From Carnegiea gigantea (Eukaryota; Streptophyta; Magnoliopsida; Caryophyllales; Cactaceae): 64,000 bases of DNA. The stretch spans positions 1,044,001 through 1,108,000 of the forward strand of contig JAKOGI010000024.1 in the NCBI GenBank assembly GCA_029747015.1. The letters are read 5' to 3'. Both the position numbers and the translations under genes were made by a program. A model generated the notes under the pieces. It was not told where the DNA came from and ran no database searches. It worked only from the letters and a program-made list of their open reading frames with translations. Positions 42,835 to 53,598 of the stretch are shown one piece after another (the first letter of the stretch is position 1; the number at the start of each line of letters is the position of its first letter).

Positions 42835-44549
42835 TTGCCTGTTTTGATTCTAGCCCCGAATATTTTGATTATACATAAACTACATGAAATCAGAATGTGA
42901 ATCTAGATATACAATACTTTGTGTTTATGCGATAAATACAACACATGCTAATCTGCTCGAATCAAATGTCTCGTTTTGAATTCCAGAGTCAAGTATTTCT
43001 GTGTGAAATATGTATTAGCATAAAGCAAGAAATTTATGTACTAATATTATGCTCAAATTCATGCTAATTTGATATGAAATTGTAAAATTTTCTAGTACTT
43101 CATCTAAGAGACCCGTGACCCCGCCCCTGACCCTAGTCTCTCTAGATCTGAACATGAAGACCACCCCTCCATTGACTCGACCCCCTACAGACCCAAATTA
43201 CAAAAAAAAAAAAAAAAAGCGGAGATGAAAAGCTTACTTAAACCCAGCAGAATCGCGAGGAAGGGGCAGCGCGTGTAAGTCACGCGCCGTCGACAAAAAC
43301 TATTTCCTATGTTTTTCTTCCTCCCACGGACATTGAACTCCACCAATCTACTGTTTCTGGCACGAAACCAAGCCAAAAACACTGGACAAGCCACATGTCT
43401 CAGCCACGCACTGCTACAGAGATGGCGCGTTGCCAAAGCGGGTGGCTTCAGTCGAATCCTCGGCTGCTGATCTACTCGCTGGTATGTTTTTTGGTTGGTT
43501 GTTGATGTTATGGACTCAGTTTAGGCGGCAGCAAGGTTGAGATTTATCCCCATCTGCGTTTGGACGGTGGTCTCGGTTGTGTACTAAGACTAAGGAAGAG
43601 GGCTGAAGCTCGGATGGTGGTCTCGGTTGTGGACTGAGATCAAAACAACCATAAAATCATCGGGCCTTGGTCGAGACAGAGAGAGAGTGAGGAGGTTGAG
43701 TGAAGGCAGAAAAAATGCCTTTGATGGTCACACAGAGAGAGTAGAAAACCATGGAGTCAGATGATGCCTTAAAAGCCGAGAAGAGAGAGACAACCTAAGA
43801 ATCTTCAAGAGTTAGAGAGAGAGTGAGAGGCTTTTGAATGAAGTGGGTGATTCACCTCAATGAAGGCCAAAAATAAAAGGGGGAGGGGGGTCATGGGTTA
43901 AGCTAGGGTTTAAGTGGCCCAATTCCTATTTTTTTTCTTTTTTATTTTGATCTTGACACGCTAATTTTATTAAGGTTAAGTTTTTGATTTGGGCATCAAC
44001 ATTATTGATAATTCTGATAACAAATTTATGTGAAGGTTGATGCGTTAATGAGTTAAAATTCTAATTTCAAATTAGTTTTGATTATGAATGCATAACCTTG
44101 TTATTAAAACATTAATATGTTTAATGTTTAAATGTTTAGTTTTACATGCTCATAATGTATAAATTCATTTTATATAATTGATTATTTTATAAATGATTGA
44201 TGATAGTGGAAGTATGAATTAGTTTCATACATATGTACCATTTCCAAAATGTTAGAATGTAAATTAGTTTTACATAGATTAAATATCTGTGTGATATCCC
44301 AAATAAATGTTAGCTTGTTTAAATTTTTTTTTGTTTATGTGGTCGATATAAATGTGTTTTTAGGGAACCATTGTAATTAATTGATTTAAATTTCTAGTTC
44401 ATGGCTATATGAGATGATTATGAGTTTAGCGAAATTTTCGATCACATAATGTGAATGATGAAATTTTTTGATAATTTAATTACTTAAGGTATATGTGCCT
44501 TACGTCCATCTTTTAATGTGAACTTGTAAATATAGCAACTAACAATGCA
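42835..44549. other. Leader region of second copia element
   Basis: About 1.7 kb with no gene. Contains an A-run at 43200-43217 and GA-rich stretches (43675-43840). It may include further old insertions, but I found no TSD pair. Confidence 0.35.
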
Positions 44550-45460
44550 ATGATCAGTGAATTGTCCACAATTCAAAAGTTAGATGGATCTAACTATAAC
44601 ATGCGGAAACGGAAGATTCAGTATCTTTTGAACAAAAGAGACCTGCTGGAACACTTGACGATAACTAAGTTTCCGCCATCTGACAAGGACAAAGATGGCA
44701 AGCCTATTAATACTTCTACTGTGCAGTATTAAGAAAGCTTGCCGGCCTACCAAGACTGGTCTAAGAAGGATCGAAGAGTATGGTTTACTATGTTGTACTA
44801 CATGTACGACGACCTGATCGAGGAGTTTGAGGTGTGTCCCACAGCGAAGGACATGTGGGACCAACTCAAAATCCATTTTGGACAAACATCCGAAACAAAG
44901 TTTCGTACTTTGCATCTAAAATGGACGCAGTACCAAATGGACTCTAGTCGTATCATGGCTAAGCATTTATGAATTATGAGTGGTATAATTCGTGGTTTGA
45001 AGGCTGCTGGTAAAGAAATTTCCGAGGGGGAACAAGTCCTAAATGTGATTCGGGCTCTTCTTGAGGAATCCCAGCATTGGCATCATGTGAAGGTGGTCTT
45101 GACTCATTTACATCATATAAAGACCTTTGCTGAGATCCAAATCCACCTCAAAATGAAGGAGGAATGCCGGAAAATGTTCGGTACTCCTAATGTAGCTCTT
45201 GTTGCTAAGGGAAATAGGCCCAGAGGCAATAAGAACATTTAAGGTCGGCAGGCTAAGAAAGGTTCATGCCCCCTTAGAAAGTTAAATCAAAGGTCGGGTT
45301 TGCTAAGAAGCAAAAGGCCAAAGGCAATGGAGAGAAAAAACATAGCACATGTGAAGTGCTATAATTGTGGTAAGAAAGGTCATTATGCTCTAGATTGTCC
45401 CGAGCCTCAGAAGGTACCTTTCTCTAATTATTCTCCTGAATTATATGTTTGTTCCCACGT
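44550..45460 (+). pseudogene. Second copia gag, broken
   Basis: The frame opens MISELSTIQKLDGSNYNMRKRKI, typical of copia gag starts (L-x-G-x-N-Y-x-x-W, the Trp here replaced). After stops it continues WDQLKIHFGQTSETKFRTL (UBN2-type gag block) and SEGEQVLNVIRALLEES. A single zinc knuckle, CYNCGKKGHYALDC, lies at about 45358-45399 with all four ligands present. Stops at 44730, 44970 and 45240 plus frame changes mark it as dead. Confidence 0.8.
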
Positions 45461-45900
45461 ATTAGTTGCTAATTTATTTCCTAATTGGATTGTAGATAAG
45501 GGAGCAAGCAAACATATAGTTCGGGATAGAGCTGGCTTCATGGACTTTCACTGCTATCCAGTGGGTTTACAATCTGTATGCTGGGAAACGACAGTGAAGA
45601 AGGCATTCTAGGCATTGGAACGTACCAACTCATGCTGTGAGGAGGGAATAAATTGCTCCTTTTTGATGCTCTCTACGCACCTGGTGTGTGAGTTTGTCTT
45701 TTGCCCTTAGTTTCTTTAATGAAGTCAGGTTTTGGTTTTAGTTCTTTTCCAAATCGTTTGAGCATTATGTATGGTGGCAATGTGTTTAGCTACGCTACTT
45801 TAAAGAATGACTTTCTTGTACTTGATTTGGATTATTATTATAATAATTCTCCTTCTACTTTTGTCTCATATTTTTATTCTAATTTAGAATCAATTAAATA
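45461..45900 (+). pseudogene. Second copia protease and pre-integrase region, broken
   Basis: NWIVDKGASKHIVRDRAGF (about 45483-45539) is the copia protease active site with D-K-G where D-T/S-G is required, so it would be inactive. The remaining protease and GAG-pre-integrase text follows in shifted frames (RLSIMYGGNVFSYATL near 45756). Confidence 0.7.
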
Positions 45901-46845
45901 GCCTTCTAGACTTGGTCATATTAGCTAAGATAGGATGCGTATGCTAGTTAGAGAAGGTCTTTTAGACCAACTCACTAAAGTTAAGTTACCTAGATGTGAG
46001 TCATGTCTAGCTGACAAGGCGATCACGAAGCCTTCTGGGAAGGCTTCTAGAGCGTCAAGTCCTTTAGAGCTTATTCACTCTAATATTTATGGACACATGA
46101 GTATGAAAGCGCATCATGGGGCTTTGTATTTCCTCACTTTAATAGATGATTATTCAAGATATAGGTATGTGTACCTATCATCACATTGTTATGAAGCACT
46201 TTATGTGTTCAAAAACTTTGTAGCCGAGATTGAGACCCAGTTAGATCGGTTCGAACTGATTATAATTGTGAATACCTCTCACATATGTTCAAAGAATTTT
46301 GTGAGGAAAAGGGTATGTGAAGACAGCTTATGATTCTAGGTACGCCACAACAAAATGGTGTGGCAGAACGTAGGAATCGAACATTGCTTGACATGATCAG
46401 TCAATGATCGCACACGCCAATCTCCCAATTAGTTTTTGGGGGGATGCGTTGCTTACAGCAACTTACATCCTTAACCGTGTGCCAAGCAAGAGCGTATCCG
46501 CTACCTTTATATGAGTTATGGCATAGTAGAAAGCCCTCCTTGGAAAATTTACGCCCATGGAGTTCTGCTGGTTATGTACACAACCCAACTCGCAAATATA
46601 GGAAACTTGGTTCAAGGCCTACCAAAATGGTGTTCATACGGTATCCTGAACACTCGAAGGGATATGTTATGTATGGTGAACACCCTAATGGTGGTATGAT
46701 AGACGTATATTCACGTAATGTTGAGTTTCTAGAGGATAAGTTCTCAAGCATTGGTGACATCAAACAGGACATAGCGTTGTATGAGTTACCGCCAGACGAT
46801 CAACTATCTCTCGGTGAGGGGGAGGATTTAAACACTCACCATGTC
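45901..46845 (+). pseudogene. Second copia integrase, broken
   Basis: CESCLADKAITKP supplies the zinc cysteines. LELIHSNIYGHM carries Asn at the first catalytic Asp. LIDDYSRYRYVYLSSH and YEALYVFKNFVAE follow. The second Asp region is unrecognisable (NTSHICSKN), while TPQQNGVAERRNRT with the Glu is visible near 46337 in another phase. The C-terminal block (YELWHSRKPSLENLRPW, IRYPEHSKGYVMYGEHPNG) runs to 46845, where the solo LTR begins. Confidence 0.8.
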
Positions 46846-48700
46846 TGTTGGATAATTTTGAGTGTAAACCAAAGTATTGTAAGTATACGACTGTCACCGT
46901 AGTACTTGAGGGTCATCTCCACAGGGACGATGGAAAAGATTATGGTCACAAAGATTGCATTAACTAATTAATCTAATGTTAACTACACTAAACCAAATTA
47001 AATCACTTAAAGAGAACTAAAACTCTCAAGCTAAGAGTCTAATACATTTATCACCATTCAACTAAGTATCAGATAACTTAAATGAACTTACTAATTTAAT
47101 CACCATTCAACTGAAATTAAAACATAGAATCTGAAAACCGAAATTGAACAGAACTAAAACGTGAACTAACACCATGAGAAAGAAAAATTAACCTTCTGCT
47201 CTTAATGACAACAAAATGAATTAACTTCCAGGTTCTATTCCTATGTCCATACCAATAACAAAGTTGTATAAAACACCCAAAACAGGGGAGGGAAAAACAG
47301 ATCCGAGGCAAGAAGCTATCAACAGGAAATCGAACACCATCAACAACCATTATCATCATTAATCAAATCATCAGCAGCAAAGCAATCAGCAACCATTCAA
47401 TCAGTGCTCCAAACTCATTTTCTCAAATCCGAAAGCACATCATCAAAATAACAGAGCAATAAGCAACAAAGACCTAAATCAACTCATCCCAAAATAATAC
47501 AAACTAAGCACCAGAAAACTAACTAAAATCTCAAAATATAATCAACAAAAATCATCTAACATCAACCAATGAAATCAACTCAACAAACACAATCGAAGAG
47601 CACAAACAGAGCAAGTTACCAAATCTAGAATCTGCTATTTTAACTAACATCAAACATAATCGATTCAACTACACCAAGAAAACCAGAAACTAAGCAAAGA
47701 GAGTTCGAATTCTCAGTAATCATCTAACAAGCATAAAGCATGAATAAAGAGTAGGACAGACCATGGGGATGATTTGGAGCAGAACATCGAAACAGGACCT
47801 TGAACCATGCATCAACCGACCTCAAACCGAGCCTTTCTCTTGAAGTTTTCATACAATCCTCGTGATTACAACCCGAAATTGACAAAATCTAACTAAATTA
47901 CAAGCACTTGGAGGCCAAAACAAATCTAAACATTCGAATTTCACGCATAGCACGAACCTTGAATCCCAGAAAAAAAATGAAATTGAAACCTAACATTAAT
48001 CTTAAAAGCATAAACGAAATTGAACCCTAAATTCAGCCTGAAAATGGCTGTTACAATTCGAATCAAAATCTTCAAGAAAACAGAACAAACCCTAGAAGGC
48101 TAAAGTTTCGAATTGAAAACAAAACCATCAATGAAAACCGACAAACTTAAAACTCAAACCCTAGATTCTATCTCTCTAACCTTAGCTCTGGAGCTGGCTC
48201 CCTTCAATTTATACCCAAACTCTCTTCGATCTTGGCCCTTCAATCATAGATGTCGTGTACGATGGAGATGATGTCGTGCTGGCATGCTGCACTAGGGGTA
48301 ATGTGCTCGCGTTTTGGAGTGGTGGATAAGGATGAAGATGGTGGAAGACGTTGGAGGTTTAGACAGACAAAGAGAGAGAGAGATGAGTTAGATAGACAGA
48401 GATGTAGATGGAGGAGCAGGGGGCTATCAGGTTTTCGGGGGTCAGGGGCCGAAAGGGAAGCGAGGGAAAATGAGAAATAAAAAGGGGGAAAGAAGTCACG
48501 TGATGTGCGCGTGAGCTGGGGAAGATTTAGGTTTTATTTTAGTTTTGTGTATTTTTTTTCCTTTTTACAAGGCTTTTCCTCAATTTATTCAATACCTACA
48601 AAATCAAATAAAATCAAATAAAAATCTAAAAATAACAATAATAACGAGCATAAATCGGGCATAAAAGTATCGTAAAAATAACATATTTTTAACACGAATA
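46846..48700 (-). mobile_element. Solo LTR of a Ty3/gypsy element
   Basis: A 1855-bp block splits the copia frame between HHV and TEGSTLPLSG. The flanks are ATGTC (46841-46845) and GTGTC (48701-48705), a 5-bp duplication with one change. On plus it starts TGTTGGATAA; read on minus it starts TATTCGTG and ends ATCCAACA, so the initial TG has become TA. On the minus strand it has a TATA-like GGGTATAAATTG near 48213 and a typical gypsy U5 end with GTCCCTGTGGAGATGACCC. There is no internal region, PBS or PPT, so it is a solo LTR left by recombination. Open frames inside (such as 48250-48480) are not genes. Confidence 0.8.
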
Positions 48701-48705
48701 GTGTC

Positions 48706-49262
48706 ACCGAGGGTAGTACTCTTCCGTTGTCTGGAAGAGATGATGAATTGTTGGTCACCCAAGAGAATCAACTTGAGAATGAGGTTTGCCCTCCCTCTCC
48801 ATTCATGAACATGGGGTTAGTCTACTTGTTCATGATAGTAGAAATGATTCTCTCCCAGTTGAGGATTCTATACCTCTTATAGATAGGGGGAGGAATACCT
48901 CAGTGGGTCAGCCCAGCACAGGTCATGTACTCCGCAGGAGTGAGTGTAGAAGAATACCTCGACGATATTTTCAAATCGAAAAGGAAATATTCCTGTGCAC
49001 TTCTTTAAGGATAGAAGAGCTCACCTCTTTTCAAGAGGCTATTAATTCACCAAACCACAAAGAGTGGATGGAAGCCATAAGTGATGAAATGGACTCTATG
49101 GCAAGAAATGAGGTTTGGGAACTTGTTGATCTTCCTTCCTAGCGTAAATCAATCAGAAACAAGTGGTTTTTCAAAATAAAACATCGGACTGATGGATCAA
49201 TCGATAAGTTTAAGACCCGTTTCATGGGGAAGGCATTTACCCAAATTGAGGGGGTAGACTAC
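48706..49262 (+). pseudogene. Second copia RT, N-terminal part
   Basis: Continues from the integrase linker (TEGSTLPLSGRDDELLV) in mixed phases, then EAINSPNHKEWMEAISDEMDSM, ARNEVWELVDLPS with a stop at 49141, and KWFFKIKHRTDGSIDKFK to GVDY, which marks the start of copia RT. It stops at 49262 where the LARD begins and resumes at 61028. Confidence 0.8.
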
Positions 49263-49734
49263 TGTAACACCCTGCATTTTCGTTTTCCATTAAGCTAATT
49301 AAATGTCCTTTTTACGTTCTAAAATCATATTTTTAGTAACTGTATGAGTTAAATTATTGTCGATGTGCTTTTGGGAGCGATAATTTTATCAAAAAGGGGG
49401 TTTATTATTGCTATTATTGATTTTAAAGTCAATTCGTGCCATTTATGCCTTTAAATTATATCGATAGTTTAATGTAGTCGTTATTCGATTTACTTAGTCG
49501 TTTCCTGAAAACGATTAGGTTTTCAACCTTAGAATTAGTTTGTGGTTTATTGAATCGAACCTAGACGTATTTGAAATCGAATAATCGACGAAGAGTCGCA
49601 TTATCGATTCGGGATAGGTTGTGAGGTACGAGACTAAAAATTAGACAGGCGATTTTAGTTGATTGGGCAAGCGACCAAGAAACAATCAAAAAAAAAAAAA
49701 AGAACATAAGGGGCCAAAGCCCCTTCTTCCACTG

Positions 49735-50095
49735 GGGAGAGAAACGCGAAGGGGGGGTTCTTGAGGCTCTTCACGGCACCCCCACCCCGACGACAACCCC
49801 ACGGCAGAGAGAGAAAGAGAGAGAGGAGGGCCACCGGACGGCGAGTCGGGGCTGAGGTCGACGGCGGCGCACCGGCAGCTCAGGCGCTGGCCAACCCTCG
49901 TGACACCGCGGCAGAGAGAGAGAGAGTTGGAGCGAGAGTGAGAAGGAGCGGAGGGGGCTTGAGGAGCCGCGACCACGCCGGCGACCGTCGCAGCCAAGGC
50001 CGGCGAATCACCTCACGCGTGGCTGGGCTAGAACCGGCCGCAGACAGGGGCGAATCGACACGAGCTCGGCTGAACATCCGTCCGTTTTAGGGCAT
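49735..50095 (+). other. GC-rich, CpG-rich block in the LARD LTR
   Basis: Against an AT-rich background this 360-bp block is strongly GC- and CpG-rich with GAGAGA runs; the 3' LTR has its counterpart at 57236-57590. Open frames in several phases exist on both strands, but none matches a known domain, and they differ between the two LTRs by frameshifts, so I regard them as chance. It may be the LTR's promoter or transcribed leader. Confidence 0.6.
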
Positions 50096-50666
50096 GCGAG
50101 GTGAATTCGAACCTCTTCTCCTTCTATAAATTCAATCCTCACCCTAAATTCTTCTAAATTGTGCCTAAAATTCTTAGAAATCGCGAGTTAGGTTTGTGGG
50201 CTGGGGCTAGGTCGTGAATTACGCAAAGGACAGAGGAGACTTTGAGCAATTGGTGTTTGAATTTGCTCCAAATTCAGCTAATCTGTGTGCCCTAAGCTAG
50301 GATCGAGGTGGGTGTTCTCGCCTCCTAAGTTATTACTATTTTCGAAGTTAATTTTCAGCAGTTTGATGTTACATGTCAAGTTAGGGCTTGTTAGATTCGT
50401 TAGAAATGACAAGAAATAAGTTATTCATGCTTAGGTTCGAATCAATTGTTGTTTCATGCCTGAAATTGAGAATCGATGTGAATTCTGTACATAAACCGTA
50501 GTCATGCGTGAACAGTGAATTCGAATTTATATGGACATATTTAGCTTCGATTCGAGTTAATGAGTTATTGTTTAAAACGGAATTAAAATCGAAGTTAATT
50601 TAACATATTTAGCTTCGAATCGAGTTAATGAGTTATTGTTTGGAAAGGAATTAGAAACGAAGTTAG

Positions 50667-50945
50667 TTTGATATGTTTAGCATCGATTCGAACCCATGAA
50701 TGTAAATCATGCTTGAATTGTTAATTCGAAGTAATTTAAACGTGTTTAGCATCGATTCGAACCCATGAATGTAAATCACGCTTGAATTGTGAAGTAATTT
50801 AAACGTGTTTAGCATCGGTTCGAACCCATGAATGTAAATCATGCTTGAGATATTAATTCGAAGTTAGTTTAACGTGTTTAGCATCGATTCAAGTTAATGA
50901 GTTAATGTATGAAAAAGAATTAATATCAAAGTTATATTAACGTGC
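50667..50945 (+). repeat. Tandem repeats in the 5' LTR of the LARD
   Basis: Units of about 63-70 bp with the core CGAACCCATGAATGTAAATC occur three times (near 50688, 50758 and 50821). The 3' LTR has two (near 58180 and 58247). Related shorter units (TTCGAGTTAATGAGTTATTG) lie just upstream at 50540-50640. Confidence 0.8.
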
Positions 50946-53586
50946 TTAGCTTCTATTTAAGTTATTTAGCTAATATATGAAAAAGAATTAAAATCGAAGT
51001 CCTTTTAATGTCTTTAGTTTCCATTCGAATTAATTAACCAAAGCATGCAAATGAGCTAATTTTCGAGGTAAATGAAGGGTGTCTGGCTCCGAATCAAGTA
51101 GCTCAGCCAATACATGATAAACGAATTAATCTCGAAGCTATATAAACATGTTTAGGTTCGACTCGAGTTAAACTAACTAATGCATGTAAACGAATTCAAT
51201 TCGAAGCTAGTGAAATATGTTTAGTTTTCACTCGAACCTCTGTTCTCTGTACATTCATGCTTAGGAAAGTTGCTTCGAAATGTATCGTATATGTTTAGAA
51301 TCAAATTATGTTTGGTTTATTGAATGAAGAGTTGTCGATTTATGGAAATATGGCTATATGTACGCTTGTTGTAACGCACCGCTGAATGGTGCTGGTTGCT
51401 CAGGTAAGAGCCTAAACCTCACTCCCTTTTCATAAGCTAATATGATAATATGTTGTGATTAATACATCGATGAATCGAGTTGGTAGTTGGATGGTTTGAG
51501 GAAAGAATTATGAGCGTTCGAGGTCCTGTGGTACGGTGCTTGTGAGGAGGGAGTTCGGGTTGTGAAATTACCGCAATCGTGTGGATTGCGAGGCCATGTG
51601 TGGCTCATTGTGTTGAAATGATTACGAAGTGTTTAAATGTGATATGTGTATTTCTTTTTTTCTTGTATGTCTAAAATGTAACATGCATGTGGAAGGGTGA
51701 TGTTTTAGCAAATGACTTTTCATGTGTTTTAAATGAATAATAGCCATATCTAGTAACGAGCTAAGGCCTATTTTAGCTATTCAAATAGTGTTTGGAGGAA
51801 TCCCTAAAACGTTTTTAACAAAAGGAAGATGAGAATTATACGTTGAATGATTTTATTGTTTGAAACGGAAAATTACTAGCCGTTATGGCCGATACGCTTT
51901 AAGTGGCTAAGATAATATGCTGCGGACAATATGATATGATGTAATGTTAACCTAGGGGATAAGTCCGGATAAATCCTAGAGGCCCTGACAAGGGCTAATG
52001 TAATGGTCCGATATGTTATATGTAGCCATCCCGGGAGTAAGAGCTTAAGCGTGAGCGTTAGGTCTCACTCTGGGGTCGAGAATAGTTCTCACCCAATCAG
52101 CACCCTGTAATGATCTTATGCCAGAAGTACTTTCGTACTGAGTTAAGAAAAGCAATTGGCCCTTTACCAATTTTAAACGATTAAAAAGGAAAGGAAGTTC
52201 TTTTTATGGGCCCAAAAGGCTATATGGAATGATGTATGAAAAGCTTATAAGGGTCGTTATACGACCAAACGAAATGAAACTTCTTTTGAAGACTAAGAAA
52301 ACGTTTTCAACGAAAGAAAGAAAGTTTTCAATGAATGAGTTATGAAATGATTCTCAAGTATGGTTGAACGTGGATTCTAATCTTATGTGGCATCATTCTT
52401 ATCCATAGCAAATTTGTCTGATTTAAAGTGTCTGAGATAAGAAAGAAAGTTATAGCACGTTAAAAATTCCATGAATGAAGGCGTCTCTTTCTAAAAGAGT
52501 GAACGTTGATATGTGAATAGCATGCGAGGGAGTCATATAGCTTAATATGATGTTTAAAGGTACTTAAATGCTTGATGTGTGTTTATGTGTGTGATCTGTA
52601 TATTATATGAATGAAATATCAAGAAAAGTGTAAATATGAAAAGGGATAACCTTAAATACACATCATATGATTGAGGGTTCATGTGTAGTTTAAATGGAAT
52701 GTTAGGAGGTTATGTTTGAAAGGAAAAGATCCTTATACTTAGCCTTTGATGCTTACTTACGTGCCTAACTGCTTGCTAGTAAGGAACTCCGTCATTGAGG
52801 AACCTAGAAATATGATTGAGTGGTCAAAGTGAAGTTTATATTTAGTGATCCTCCCATTAAGGTTCTATGAATATCTATTATGATAGTAAAGTATAAAAAC
52901 GTGATATGTGACTAGTAAAGATAGTATTACCTGCAACGGTTTTGGTTTTGAGGGGGTTGGGGGACACTCACTGAGCGTGTGGTTGCTCATCCCACTACTC
53001 TTTCCCCTTTTCCCTAGGTTTTCCTTCTAACAGGAAGAAGTTGAGTCAGATAAGTCCAGAAGGAACCTATTGTTGCTTACAAGGCGTCGCATGTGCTCAT
53101 TTGAAGGGATCTTACGTGTTTAATGAAGTCATGTAATGTACTCTTAGTTTATAAAGGTCTGTAAACGGTTATTCTAGTTCATGTAATGCATATGATACAG
53201 GTCGCTCTGTACGGCGGTTTGAACCAACCATCAAGTTAGTTAGATGTCTTCTTGGCTTAATTTAGCTATGTTTTGGGATGTAAATCTTAATACTCCGGTT
53301 TTGTTAACCGTTGAGTTGTGTCGTCCATTTCTTCTTTATTCATGAATCAATCTGGTTGGTGTACTCCGAGCGAGTGGCTCGTTGAGTTATGAACTCCAGC
53401 GTGTGGCCGTTGAATAATGTTTTATATGTTTACGCTTCCGTTAATCTACAGGGACTTATTGTAAGGCGTTTAGCCTGGAAACGGTCAGTTTTCAGGGAAA
53501 ACTCTGCTCGTTTTATCCCAGAATTTAAGTAAGAAGTTAGAAAAAACGTAACGCTTCTGGCCTAAGGGCTGGGGGTGTTACATTGA

Positions 53587-53598
53587 TGGTATCAGAGC
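53587..53598 (+). promoter_or_regulatory. Primer-binding site of the LARD, initiator tRNA-Met type
   Basis: TGGTATCAGAGC, starting four bases after the LTR end. Its perfect state contrasts with the decayed coding regions around it. Confidence 0.9.

Larger units (their letters stand above)
49263..53582 (+). repeat. 5' LTR (4320 bp) of the LARD
   Basis: Begins TGTAACACCCTGC and ends GGGGGTGTTACA. Highly similar along its length to 56754-61022. Contains a GC-rich block (49735-50095) and a tandem repeat area (about 50520-51250). Confidence 0.92.

Noticed and set aside
43200..43217. Poly-A run suggesting a retrogene or LINE/SINE tail
   Set aside because: No upstream coding or SINE boxes and no flanking duplication could be found.
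49708..49725. Hairpin that looks like a bacterial terminator
   Set aside because: The sequence is plant nuclear; the hairpin follows an A-run and is not followed by a T-run in the right orientation.
49686..50090. Open frames of 103-109 codons on both strands in the GC-rich LTR block
   Set aside because: They arise from high GC content and simple repeats, differ by frameshift between the two LTRs, and match no domain.
50430..50830. GGTTCGAAT-like B-box motifs suggesting tRNA genes or SINEs
   Set aside because: No A box at the right spacing, no cloverleaf, and the motif is part of the LTR tandem repeat.
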